Notes under the pieces: generated by a model
The model's input: only the letters and a program-made list of their open reading frames with translations
What the model was told of the DNA's origin: nothing
Databases searched by the model: none
In this document: positions 48,556 to 57,279 of the stretch, in pieces
Layout of the letters: every line of letters begins with the position of its first letter
Numbering within the stretch: position 1 is the first letter of the stretch
Translations under genes and position numbers: made by a program
Assembly: GCA_937873095.1 (NCBI GenBank)
Contig: CALMVI010000130.1
Span: forward strand, 1-62,923
Length of the DNA stretch: 62,923 bases
Origin: an uncultured Acetobacteraceae bacterium
Lineage (GTDB): Bacteria > Pseudomonadota > Alphaproteobacteria > Acetobacterales > Acetobacteraceae
Reading direction: 5' to 3'

Positions 48556-48607
48556 CAGATGTCGTTCAAGGGAACGTGCTCCGCACATTCGTCGCCAAGG
48601 AGTTCTC

Positions 48608-49114
48608 GTGTCGGACTTGAGTACTGTGCCCCTCCTGCTGGCAGGTTCACTCCTTCTGGCCTTCGCCGCCCTGCACGATATCAGCTTTCGGACAGTCCCC
48701 AATCGCGTCCCGGCTCTCATCCTTGTCTTCGGATTGCTGCTCAGGGCTGAACATGGCGAGCTGCCTGCGGGTCTGGCGTGCGGCGCAATCATGTTCGCCG
48801 TCACCTACGCTTTCTGGCGCTTCGGCTGGATCGGTGGCGCCGACGCCAAGCTGCTGAGCGCGTGCGCGGTGTTCGTGCCGCCCGCCATCGTTCCAACCAT
48901 GGTGGCCAGCACAGCGATCGCCGGCGGCGTGTTGGCCGTCATCTACCTCGTCGCGGGCTCGCTCGCACCCCGCGGCATCATCCGCGCGGCGCCGCGCGCG
49001 AACATCCTCGTCCGCATCAGGCAGTGCGAACTCCGCCGCCTCCGCAGACGCGGTCCTCTCCCTTATGCCGCCGCGATTGCGACCGGCAGTTGGCTCGCCA
49101 TCGCGGGCTCGTAG
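48608..49114 (+). CDS. tadV: Prepilin peptidase TadV/CpaA
   Basis: Inner-membrane aspartyl peptidase of 168 residues that processes Flp prepilin. The first catalytic Asp is in LHDISFRTVPNRVP, the second in the G-x-x-D motif IGGADAKLL. Four to five hydrophobic segments follow the A24 peptidase pattern. The GTG start is preceded by AAGGAG; the frame is open upstream through the flp region but without meaning. Confidence 0.9.
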   Translation: MSDLSTVPLLLAGSLLLAFAALHDISFRTVPNRVPALILVFGLLLRAEHGELPAGLACGAIMFAVTYAFWRFGWIGGADAKLLSACAVFVPPAIVPTMVASTAIAGGVLAVIYLVAGSLAPRGIIRAAPRANILVRIRQCELRRLRRRGPLPYAAAIATGSWLAIAGS

Positions 49115-49156
49115 CACGTTTCCATTCCATCGAGACAGCTTGCCGAGGTTAGACCG

Positions 49157-49990
49157 ATGCTCAGAACTCTGCTCTTTCTGCTGATGGCCGCGGGGCTGCT
49201 CGGCTTTTCTGCGACGGCCTGGGTCTACATGCATCCTGCCGCACCTGTTGCCGTCGAAATACAGAAAGTGAACGTTCTCGCCGCAGCCGGCACGCTTCGG
49301 GCAGGCACCCTGCTGAAGCCGGACGACCTTGAAACGAAAGAGGTGCCGGAGGGCGAGGTACCCGCAGGAGCACGCAGAGACTCGCCTCAGGCACGGTCCG
49401 AACTGTTCGGCGCAATGGTGCGTCAGACGTTGCTGGCCCACCAGATGATCCTCCCGGCAGACGTCATGCGTCCTGGCGATCACGGATTTCTGGCAGCCGT
49501 TCTGACGCCGGGCAAACGGGCGACCTCGGTCGGGGTGGACGCCGTGTCCGGAACCGCTGGCTTGATCTGGCCGGGCGATCACGTCGATCTCATCCTGACG
49601 CAGCAGATCGATGATCCGGCTGTGCCGATCGGGCGGCGGTTTGCAGGCGAAACCGTGCTGAAGGACGTGCGGGTGATCGCCATCGATCAGCAGCTCGTTC
49701 AGGGCGGAACCTCGACCAGCGCCGACACGTCGCAGCAATCTCGGACCGTAACCCTCGAAGTGTCCCCAGAAGACGCGGAAAAGGTTGCCGTCGCCGTCAG
49801 GCTCGGCAGGCTGGGCCTGGCTGTCCGCCCGGTGGACTCCGGCAAAGCCGCAGGGCTGCAGGACCACGCGGTCACCTACAGCCAGGACGTGTCCAGCGCG
49901 ATCGGCAACATGCATCGCCCGTCCGAGACGGTGGCAGCGCCGTCGATGCATGTCTTTTCCGGCGTCAACGACAGGGAATATAAGTTTTGA
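49157..49990 (+). CDS. cpaB: Flp pilus assembly protein CpaB/RcpC
   Basis: A 277-residue periplasmic protein anchored by an N-terminal helix (MLRTLLFLLMAAGLLGFSAT). The SAF-type domain has LRAGTLLKPDDLETKEVPEG and the later RATSVGVDAVSGTAGLIWPGDHVDLILTQ typical of CpaB. It works with the CpaC secretin at the outer membrane. Its TGA overlaps the cpaC ATG by one base. Confidence 0.9.
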   Translation: MLRTLLFLLMAAGLLGFSATAWVYMHPAAPVAVEIQKVNVLAAAGTLRAGTLLKPDDLETKEVPEGEVPAGARRDSPQARSELFGAMVRQTLLAHQMILPADVMRPGDHGFLAAVLTPGKRATSVGVDAVSGTAGLIWPGDHVDLILTQQIDDPAVPIGRRFAGETVLKDVRVIAIDQQLVQGGTSTSADTSQQSRTVTLEVSPEDAEKVAVAVRLGRLGLAVRPVDSGKAAGLQDHAVTYSQDVSSAIGNMHRPSETVAAPSMHVFSGVNDREYKF

Positions 49991-51441
49991 TGCGCAACCG
50001 CAACTGCACCGCCAGGGTAATCGGGCTCGTTACCGTACTGGCGGCAGCAAGCGCTCCCGCGTTGGCGCAATCCGATGCCGGTCAGTTTGGCGGCGCCCCG
50101 AGCGCGGCTGCTCCTTCGGGAAACTCGCCATCGACGCGTTCCGGAATAACGCTGTCAGCGGGAAGCGGCCAGATCGTTCGCCTCCGTGCGCCGGCTGCCA
50201 ACGTCTTCACAGCCGATCCCAAAGTTGCCGAAGTCCGGCCGGCCAGTGCAAACAGCCTTTTCGTCTTCGGAGTGGCGCCCGGAAACACCACGGTTGCCGC
50301 CTTGAGCGCGAACGGCGACGCCATCGGACAATATCAGGTGTCGGTCGTGCCGTCCGGCTACGACGCCGCCATGGCCCGTGGCGCCATCAGGCGCAATGGA
50401 CAGGAGAACGTGCTCACCCGTCCGACCGAGACCGGCGTGTCCCTCTCGGGTCAGGTCCCTACCCCTGCCGACGCCGAGCGCACCGTTTCTGCCGCCAAAG
50501 GCGCTCTGCCGCCAGACGGCAAGGTCGAGAACCGTCTGACGGTGGACGAGCCGATACAGGTGGGACTGCACGTGCGAATCGCCGAAATGACCCGCAGCCT
50601 GACGCGCGAACTCGGCGTGAACTGGTCGGCGGTCGCGCAGCTTGGTCGGGATGCGCAGTACGGAGTGTCCGGCAGCACCCAGAACGCCTTGCAGCAGGCG
50701 ACCGGAGTAGCGGCGAGTGCAGCCTCGTTCAACATCGGCAACCTCGTCAAGAAAGGCTTCGACCTGACCGCCGCCATCGATGCGCTGTCCCAGGATCAAC
50801 TCGTTCACGTGCTCGCCGAGCCCAACCTGGTCACGATGAGCGGCCAGCCGGCAAGCTTCCTGGTCGGTGGCGAGTTTCCGATCCCTGTCGCCAGCAACAC
50901 CGGCAACAACGCAACGTTCTCCGTCGAGTTCAAGCAATACGGCATCAGTCTGGCATTCGTCCCGACAGTCCTGGGACACGATCGGATAAGCCTCCACGTC
51001 AGACCCGAAGTAAGCCAGCTCGACAAAGCGAACGGCGTCACGTCCTATCTCAATTCGTCGGTGTCGATCTCCATACCGGCGCTTACGGTGCGGCGGGCCG
51101 ATACCACCGTTGAGCTTGGCTCTGGCCAAAGCTTCGCCATCGCCGGGCTGCTGTCCGACCAGACGACACAGATCGGCCAGGCAACCCCCGGGCTTGGCGA
51201 TGTTCCGATCCTGGGCGCCCTCTTCCGGTCCGACAGCTTTCTGCGGCAGCAGACCGAGCTGGTGATTGTTGTGACACCCTACATCGTGCGTCCCATCAGC
51301 GACCCCACTTCGTTGCGCTCGCCTACGGACGGCTTCCATGTGCCCAACGACTTCGAGCGCATCCTGCAGGCAAGGCAGCTGGGCCGCGGCCTTGCCGAGC
51401 GCGGCCACATGCCTGCCGGCTCCGGCTTCATCGTCGAGTAG
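49990..51441 (+). CDS. cpaC: Tad secretin CpaC/RcpA
   Basis: Outer-membrane secretin of 483 residues. The signal peptide ends in PALAQS. The N-terminal BON-like/pilus-accessory domain has SAGSGQIVRLRAPAANVFTA and KVAEVRPAS. The secretin core includes LVHVLAEPNLVTMSGQPASF, FLVGGEFPIPV, ISLHVRPEVSQLD and ELVIVVTPYIVRPI. This forms the pilus exit channel. Confidence 0.93.
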   Translation: MRNRNCTARVIGLVTVLAAASAPALAQSDAGQFGGAPSAAAPSGNSPSTRSGITLSAGSGQIVRLRAPAANVFTADPKVAEVRPASANSLFVFGVAPGNTTVAALSANGDAIGQYQVSVVPSGYDAAMARGAIRRNGQENVLTRPTETGVSLSGQVPTPADAERTVSAAKGALPPDGKVENRLTVDEPIQVGLHVRIAEMTRSLTRELGVNWSAVAQLGRDAQYGVSGSTQNALQQATGVAASAASFNIGNLVKKGFDLTAAIDALSQDQLVHVLAEPNLVTMSGQPASFLVGGEFPIPVASNTGNNATFSVEFKQYGISLAFVPTVLGHDRISLHVRPEVSQLDKANGVTSYLNSSVSISIPALTVRRADTTVELGSGQSFAIAGLLSDQTTQIGQATPGLGDVPILGALFRSDSFLRQQTELVIVVTPYIVRPISDPTSLRSPTDGFHVPNDFERILQARQLGRGLAERGHMPAGSGFIVE

Positions 51442-51451
51442 AGGACCGATC

Positions 51452-51778
51452 ATGCCCCGTCTACGTCATACCTGGTGTTCGGTGCCATTCGCGCTTGGAT
51501 GCCTCGGCACTCTTACTGCCTGCGGTCCAGATCCCCTCTACCGGGAGGGGTCCTGGAACCCGAGCCACGTCAACGGAGCGAACTTGACCCTGATGGTGGC
51601 CAACCCCGCCGATCTCCGTAGAGGAAGCGGCACCACCCTCTCGGACGGCCAGATTGCCACAGCGGCAATCGAGCGCCTTCGCACGGATAAGGTGAAGAAA
51701 CTCCCCGCCTCAGACGTCGCCACCATCGCGACCGGGAACTCGGGGGACAATAACGGCACTCAATCCGGGACACAGTGA
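51452..51778 (+). CDS. CpaD-like small lipoprotein
   Basis: A 108-residue lipoprotein with lipobox LTAC (Cys24). The mature part has VANPADLRRGSGTTLSDGQI, matching the C-terminal part of CpaD (N-P-x-D-L-x-x-G), a pilotin-like Tad component. It is about half the length of Caulobacter CpaD, so it is a shortened version. It overlaps the next start (GTGA). Confidence 0.75.
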   Translation: MPRLRHTWCSVPFALGCLGTLTACGPDPLYREGSWNPSHVNGANLTLMVANPADLRRGSGTTLSDGQIATAAIERLRTDKVKKLPASDVATIATGNSGDNNGTQSGTQ

Positions 51779-53037
51779 CTTTGGCACAGAATACAGCACC
51801 GTCACCGGCCGAGGCGCCCCAGAAGGCGGTCGACCGTTCCAGCGTCATGGGCTTTGTCACTGATGCTGAAAGCGAGACCGCGCTGCGCGAGGGCATGGCC
51901 GACCTCGTTCCGTCGATACAAATCAGGCGGCAATCCATCCGGCAAGCGACCGCCCTGTTGCGCAAGATGCCCAGCCCAGAGGTTCTCGTCGTCGACATCA
52001 CCGGAGAGGATGCGCCACTCGCCGCGCTGCACGATCTGTCGGAAGTCGTCGAGCCGAATACGCGTGTGTTGGTGATCGGTGATCGGGCCGACATGAATTT
52101 CTATCGCTCGTTGACCCGTGACCTGGGCGTGGCCGAGTACCTCTACAAGCCACTTGCAAAGGAGATGGTGGCCCGCATGTTCGGGCCGGCCTGCGCGCAA
52201 CGACCCATGTCGAGCGGCGCTTTGCAAGGCGGGCGGGTTGTCGCCGTCACCGGCGCCTGCGGGGGTGTCGGCACCACGACCATTGCCGCAAACCTCTCCT
52301 GGTACCTGGGTGAGGAACTCAAGCGCCATACTCGCCTCTTCGACCCCGACATCTACACCGGAAACGCAGCGATGATGCTGGGCGGACGAACCGGGACAGG
52401 ACTCCGTCTGGCGCTGGAGGCACCATCGCGTATCGATGAACTCTTTGTCGAGCGCGCGGCACAACCCCTGACCGAGCGTCTGTCGGTTCTCGCAGGCGAC
52501 GAAAAGGTGACGGATGCCGCCGAAGTGGCCGAGGGAGCAGGCCGCGCTCTCCTGACGGCACTGCGCCGCCGATACAACTTCGTCGTCACCGACGTGCCGT
52601 CGGCACCGGTTCCCGTGTATCGCGAACTGCTTATGCTGGCCCATCAGCGCGTCCTTGTTCTGGATCCGACTCTTGCCTCTTTAAGAAACGCCTTGCGCTT
52701 GCTCGCAATACCGACAGGACCCGACCAGGTTCGCCGCGCCGTCATCGTGCTGAACCGCCTGGGTCAGCCAGGCGGCTTGACACGCACCCAAGTCGAAGAA
52801 GCGTTGGAAATGCAAATCGACGTGGTCATACAGTATCAGCCAAGACAAGTTGGCCAGGCAGCGACTTTGGGAACACCGGCCTGTGAGGCAAAAAGCGGTT
52901 TCCGGAGCGGTATACTCGCACTAGCCCGAGAAGTCGCATTCGTGGCCGACGGCGTTTCAGCCGGGCGCACGTCCGGCGCCGCACGCAGCTTCGGTCTAGG
53001 ACGCTTGCTCTCGAAAATGTCCGGCCGAGCAGCATGA
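51775..53037 (+). CDS. cpaE: Tad localisation ATPase CpaE/TadZ
   Basis: A 420-residue protein: an N-terminal receiver-like domain (residues about 20-140, with VLVVDITGEDAPLAAL) and a MinD/ParA-type ATPase domain with the atypical Walker A GGVGTTTIAANLSWYLG. The conserved second Lys of canonical deviant Walker A is Thr, as commonly seen in TadZ proteins. It positions the pilus machinery at the pole. The GTG start overlaps the previous stop, and its end overlaps cpaF. Confidence 0.88.
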   Translation: MTLAQNTAPSPAEAPQKAVDRSSVMGFVTDAESETALREGMADLVPSIQIRRQSIRQATALLRKMPSPEVLVVDITGEDAPLAALHDLSEVVEPNTRVLVIGDRADMNFYRSLTRDLGVAEYLYKPLAKEMVARMFGPACAQRPMSSGALQGGRVVAVTGACGGVGTTTIAANLSWYLGEELKRHTRLFDPDIYTGNAAMMLGGRTGTGLRLALEAPSRIDELFVERAAQPLTERLSVLAGDEKVTDAAEVAEGAGRALLTALRRRYNFVVTDVPSAPVPVYRELLMLAHQRVLVLDPTLASLRNALRLLAIPTGPDQVRRAVIVLNRLGQPGGLTRTQVEEALEMQIDVVIQYQPRQVGQAATLGTPACEAKSGFRSGILALAREVAFVADGVSAGRTSGAARSFGLGRLLSKMSGRAA

Positions 53038-54404
53038 GCGCAGCACCGCTTTTCGGTCGTAGGAGGACTGAAGCCGAGTCGGTGGCACCTCCCGCCATTC
53101 CAAGACCGACCCCGCCCACCTCTGTTCAAAGCCAGTCAACCTCGGATCAACTCGCAGACCTTCGCACCCTGGCACTCTCGCAGCTTGATCCTGCCGCGGC
53201 TGCAGCACTGCCCCAAGACCGCTTGACCCCCGAAATCGAAAAGCTGGTTGGCGACATAGCAACCGAACGTCGCATCCAACTCAACGCGCGCGAGCAGAGG
53301 CAACTCGCCGCTGAGCTCGTCAACGACATGTTGGGCCTAGGCCCACTCCAGCCCTTGCTCGACGACGACACGATCGCAGACATCATGGTCAACGGTCCGG
53401 ACCGCGTGTTCATCGAAAAGTCAGGACGTGTCACTTTATCCAATGTTCGCTTTCGAGATGCTGGCCACGTCGCAAACATCTGCCAGCGTATAGCGGCAGG
53501 GATCGGACGTCGGATCGACGAGAGCTCTCCGATGGTCGATGCGCGACTCATGGACGGTAGCCGCGTAAACATCGTATTCCCCCCCCTCGCGCTTGACGGC
53601 CCATACGTCTCCATCCGTAAGTTCACCAAGCGCAAGATGGACTTTGCTCGCCTGGTCTCGCACGGCAGTTGTTCACACCAGGTTGCGCGAATCCTGGAAA
53701 TCGCCGGACGCTCAAGGCTGAATGTCATCATCTCTGGCGGCACCGGGTCGGGCAAGACGACCTTGATGAACGCCATGTCTCGCATGATCGACCCGGCGGA
53801 ACGGGTAATCACCATCGAAGACGCGGCCGAGTTACAACTTCAACAGCCACACATCGTCCGAATGGAGACAAGGCCAGCGAGCCTGGAAGGACGCGGGGAA
53901 ATCACTCAGCGCGACCTGGTACGAAACGCTCTGCGTATGCGACCGGATCGGGTCATTATCGGTGAGGTTCGCTCGAGCGAGGCGTTCGACATGCTTCAGG
54001 CAATGAACACGGGCCATGACGGCTCTATGTCGACCATCCATGCAAACAACACTCGCGACGCCCTGACTCGCATAGAGAACATGGTTCAGATGGGCAACAT
54101 GGGCCTTCCCAGCAAAGCCATAAAAACTCAAATAGTGGGCGCCGTGGATCTCATAGTTCAGGTCGAACGCCACCGTGACGGCGGCCGCCGGATCACTCAG
54201 GTCACCGATATTGTCGGTCTCGAAGGCGACGTTGTCGTGTTAAACGACGTATTTCAATTCGAGTTTACAGGCGAGACGCCGGACGGAAGCAAACTTGTCG
54301 GAGCATACAAGGTCGGACGTGGTCGCCCAAGTTTCTGGGAACGACTGGTCTACTTCCAAATGGATCGTGCTTGGGTGGCGGCCATGGAAGAAGTGAGCCA
54401 GTGA
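53034..54404 (+). CDS. cpaF: Tad pilus secretion ATPase CpaF/TadA
   Basis: Hexameric traffic ATPase of 456 residues driving pilus assembly. Walker A is SGGTGSGKTTLMNAM; the Asp box is ITIEDAAELQLQQPHIVRME; Walker B lies in RMRPDRVIIGEVRSSEAFDM; the His box is TGHDGSMSTIHANN. The N-terminal region LGPLQPLLDDDTIADIMVNG is typical of CpaF. Third-position GC is lower than in the housekeeping genes. It is coupled to tadB (GTGA). Confidence 0.95.
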   Translation: MSAAPLFGRRRTEAESVAPPAIPRPTPPTSVQSQSTSDQLADLRTLALSQLDPAAAAALPQDRLTPEIEKLVGDIATERRIQLNAREQRQLAAELVNDMLGLGPLQPLLDDDTIADIMVNGPDRVFIEKSGRVTLSNVRFRDAGHVANICQRIAAGIGRRIDESSPMVDARLMDGSRVNIVFPPLALDGPYVSIRKFTKRKMDFARLVSHGSCSHQVARILEIAGRSRLNVIISGGTGSGKTTLMNAMSRMIDPAERVITIEDAAELQLQQPHIVRMETRPASLEGRGEITQRDLVRNALRMRPDRVIIGEVRSSEAFDMLQAMNTGHDGSMSTIHANNTRDALTRIENMVQMGNMGLPSKAIKTQIVGAVDLIVQVERHRDGGRRITQVTDIVGLEGDVVVLNDVFQFEFTGETPDGSKLVGAYKVGRGRPSFWERLVYFQMDRAWVAAMEEVSQ

Positions 54405-55366
54405 ACACCCACCTTCCGGTCTTATTAGCCGGTGGTCTTTTTTGCCTGTTCGGGCTAACCATCACCGGTCTTTGGTTGCTGGCGGAGCAGAAACGATCGT
54501 TACGATGGATTGCTCGCCGGGATGCCACGATAGGTGGTTACCTTAAACCGAGGCTGGGTTCTGGCCCGGCACTGATGTTGGCAGCCCGGCAACGTGAGCC
54601 GGCCAACCTCCTGGCCAGCATACACTCCGTGTTCGGTTGGAGGGAGGACAGGCGCAGTCAGTATCCGATGAGCTGGTGGGGTGTCGCAATCGCGGCCTTG
54701 GGCCCGTCGATCATCGGATCCCTTCTCGCCACTCGGATCCTGGGTGTCCTAGGCTGGTGCGTCCTGCCACTTATAGACATTGTTCTCACCCGAACCTTCC
54801 TTAACTGGCGAGTTGGGAAGGTCTCGCGCGATCTACTCAGCCAGTTTCCCGATGCTCTGTCTATGGTATCGCGTTCGGTTCGTGTGGGGGTTCCCCTTGG
54901 CGAGGCCATCAAGGTGGTCGCACGTGAGGGCTTATCACCGACCAAGGAGGAGTTTGGGCGTGCGTCAGACGCAGTGGCGATTGGCGTCGACCTGGAAACC
55001 GCTCTTGTGGAAATGGCGCAACGGAACGACCTGGCGGAATACCGCTTCTTCGCCACTGCATTGGCGCTCCAAAGCCAAACTGGCGGCGGCCTTACAGAAA
55101 CTCTGGACACGCTAGCTGACACAATACGCAAACGCGATGCGGCGCGTAAGCGAGGAGCCGCTCTCGCCTCCGAAGCAAAAACCAGCATTTACGTTCTGAC
55201 GGCACTGCCGATGATAAGTGGACTGATGCTGTGGTTTTCAAATCCTGACTACATCAACATCCTTTTCATCACGGAAGGCGGTCAGAAGCTGCTGGCGATC
55301 GCAGTGTTCATGCTATGTCTTGGCCTGTTTTCTATGCAGCAGATCATCAAACGGAGTTTGTCGTGA
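54401..55366 (+). CDS. tadB: Tad inner-membrane platform protein TadB
   Basis: GspF-like inner-membrane protein of 321 residues. An N-terminal helix is followed by a further helix pair and the cytoplasmic T2SF domain with FPDALSMVSRSVRVGVPLGEAIKVVAREG in pieces typical of TadB (F-x-x-A-L-x-x-x). The C-terminal helices follow KRGAALASEAKTSIYVLTALP. The GTG start overlaps the cpaF stop. Partner of TadC. Confidence 0.9.
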   Translation: MNTHLPVLLAGGLFCLFGLTITGLWLLAEQKRSLRWIARRDATIGGYLKPRLGSGPALMLAARQREPANLLASIHSVFGWREDRRSQYPMSWWGVAIAALGPSIIGSLLATRILGVLGWCVLPLIDIVLTRTFLNWRVGKVSRDLLSQFPDALSMVSRSVRVGVPLGEAIKVVAREGLSPTKEEFGRASDAVAIGVDLETALVEMAQRNDLAEYRFFATALALQSQTGGGLTETLDTLADTIRKRDAARKRGAALASEAKTSIYVLTALPMISGLMLWFSNPDYINILFITEGGQKLLAIAVFMLCLGLFSMQQIIKRSLS

Positions 55367-56301
55367 GTCCCGCGCATCTCGTACCACTGCCGCTCATAGC
55401 GTGCGCTGCAATACTATTCGTCGGCGGGGTGTTCCTGTTATTACAAGCGGTCGAGCGTCGAGAAAAGCTCCGTCTAAGGATAAACAACGCGCTCACTTCA
55501 GGACCGGAGGGCACCGTTGAGCCACACCAAAGTAAGGCACATCTGCTTGACCTTCTCGCAAAATTCGGTGCTTCGCTGGCGAGAAGTGGCATCCTATCAG
55601 ACACCACACGGTCACAACTTCAGCAGACCGTCAACCAAGCTGGTCTTCGAGGAAGTCGCGTCTTCGGTATCTTCGTTGGCAGCAAGGTATTGCTCATGCT
55701 CGGGTTGCCGGCTGCGACATACGTGTTCCTCAATGGGCAAAACTACAGCACCTCGACATTTTATCTAATTTTGGGGGCAGCGTTTGCAGCGGGCATGCTG
55801 TTTCCCGACTTCTTCATCAAGCAACTGAGAGGTAAACACCTTAAGTCGTTAGAACGGGGCTTGCCGGACGCGCTGGATATGATGGTCATATGCGCTCAAG
55901 CTGGTCTTGGCTTAGAGAACGCGATCGAACGCGTTGCTCAAGAGTTTGCCTTCGCAAACCGGGCAGTATCGCTGGAACTATCAATTTGTTCAAGCGAGAT
56001 GCGTATCGGTACTGACCGACGCACCGCTCTGATGGCGTTGGGCGACCGCACAGGATTAGAGCAGATGCGGCGTTTGGCTGGAACAATGATTCAAACGATG
56101 CAGTTTGGGACTCCCCTCAGCCAAGCACTTCGCGTGCTTGCGGCCGAGATGCGGCAAGACAACTTAACAAAGTTTGAGGAGAAAGCAGCCAGACTGCCTG
56201 TATTTCTTACCATTCCGATGATTTGCTTCATCTTACCCTGTGTCTTCATAGTGGTTGGCGGTCCGGCCGGTCTGCAGATAGTGAAAACACTTGGTCATTG
56301 A
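55363..56301 (+). CDS. tadC: Tad inner-membrane platform protein TadC
   Basis: A 312-residue GspF-type protein and heteromeric partner of TadB. LPDALDMMVICAQAGLGLEN is the T2SF signature, followed by AIERVAQEFA, LMALGDRTGLEQMRRLAGTM and IQTMQFGTPLSQALRVLA. Four membrane helices are visible. The GTG start overlaps the tadB stop. The base composition is distinctly more AT-rich here. Confidence 0.9.
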   Translation: MSPAHLVPLPLIACAAILFVGGVFLLLQAVERREKLRLRINNALTSGPEGTVEPHQSKAHLLDLLAKFGASLARSGILSDTTRSQLQQTVNQAGLRGSRVFGIFVGSKVLLMLGLPAATYVFLNGQNYSTSTFYLILGAAFAAGMLFPDFFIKQLRGKHLKSLERGLPDALDMMVICAQAGLGLENAIERVAQEFAFANRAVSLELSICSSEMRIGTDRRTALMALGDRTGLEQMRRLAGTMIQTMQFGTPLSQALRVLAAEMRQDNLTKFEEKAARLPVFLTIPMICFILPCVFIVVGGPAGLQIVKTLGH

Positions 56302-56309
56302 GGGATAAC

Positions 56310-57056
56310 ATGCAACATCTTAAGGTGCTTTTGTTGATTTCTGGTATGCTAAGCATTACAGCATGTGGCCACTCCGCGGTTCGAGACGCAGGCGATGGTG
56401 CGAGCCTCGAGGCGGCAAGGGAAGCATTGACAGAGGGGTCAGCCGGTACGGCTTTGGCTATCGCTCGCGGAGTGTTGGCATCTCAGCCCAGCAATGTTTC
56501 CGCGATGGTACAGGCCGGCGATGCTGAAGCGGCGTTGGGCGACCGTCTGGCAGCTACGGTCAGCTATAAGCAAGCACTGGAAATCGAGCCAAGGAACGTG
56601 CACGCCCGACTAGGGCAGGGAAAGTTGCTGCTCAGGGATAATTTACGTGAGGCAGAAACGACGTTTCGTTCTGTTTTTTTGGATGCATCGCGAGATCCTA
56701 TAGTTCTAAACGACTTGGGTTATGTACTTGACCTTCAAGGTCGGCATAAGGAGGCGCAGGTCTACTACGAGAAGGCTCTTGTCATAGAGCCCGACCGTGT
56801 CTCGACGCGTGTCAACTGGGCCCTCTCGTTGGCGCTCGATGGTCAAGGCGAACGTGCTGAACAAATCTTGGGTGACGTAGCGGCCAGCGGTTCTGCCTCA
56901 CGTAAAATCAGGCTGGATTTCGCGGTCGCACAGGTCATGGCCGGGCACGACGAGGAGGCCAAGCAGACACTAAGAACCGACTTGCCGGCCGAAGAAGCAA
57001 TGTCCGCCTTTGAGGGAGTGAGCCAGCTGAAGCTTTCAAACCAGACGCTAAATTGA
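56310..57056 (+). CDS. tadD: Tad TPR lipoprotein TadD
   Basis: A 248-residue lipoprotein with signal peptide and lipobox ITAC (MQHLKVLLLISGMLSITAC). At least three TPR units follow, e.g. AALGDRLAATVSYKQALEIE and LDLQGRHKEAQVYYEKALVI. TadD helps secretin assembly. It is the last gene of the operon in this window; TadE, TadF and TadG, which usually follow, are absent. Confidence 0.88.
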   Translation: MQHLKVLLLISGMLSITACGHSAVRDAGDGASLEAAREALTEGSAGTALAIARGVLASQPSNVSAMVQAGDAEAALGDRLAATVSYKQALEIEPRNVHARLGQGKLLLRDNLREAETTFRSVFLDASRDPIVLNDLGYVLDLQGRHKEAQVYYEKALVIEPDRVSTRVNWALSLALDGQGERAEQILGDVAASGSASRKIRLDFAVAQVMAGHDEEAKQTLRTDLPAEEAMSAFEGVSQLKLSNQTLN

Positions 57057-57279
57057 CGCTTGTGTGTGGAAGCCTGCGATACTCGAGGCCGCTATAAGTC
57101 GGACCATTAAAAAGCAAGATTAGCAGTCGTCCATGACAATATCTCGCCTGCCTGAATGTGGGCGCGCCAATACCTGTTCGACGTAAGGTGAGGATGGCTT
57201 CATCGTCTATCGGCCGTTCCAGCAACATCGGCGCCGCGGGCATCAATGCTTACTTCGCGACGAAGGTGATCGTCATTCG
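57057..57279. other. Gap between the Tad operon and the IS cluster
   Basis: This 223-bp stretch has no convincing ORF. Composition is lower in GC than the core genes. I see no terminator hairpin after tadD. It is probably the junction between the pilus operon and inserted mobile DNA. Confidence 0.4.

Noticed and set aside
52250-52320. Loss of ATPase function in CpaE because its Walker A lacks a Lys
   Set aside because: GGVGTTT-type P-loops are common in functional TadZ/CpaE proteins, so this is ordinary for the family.
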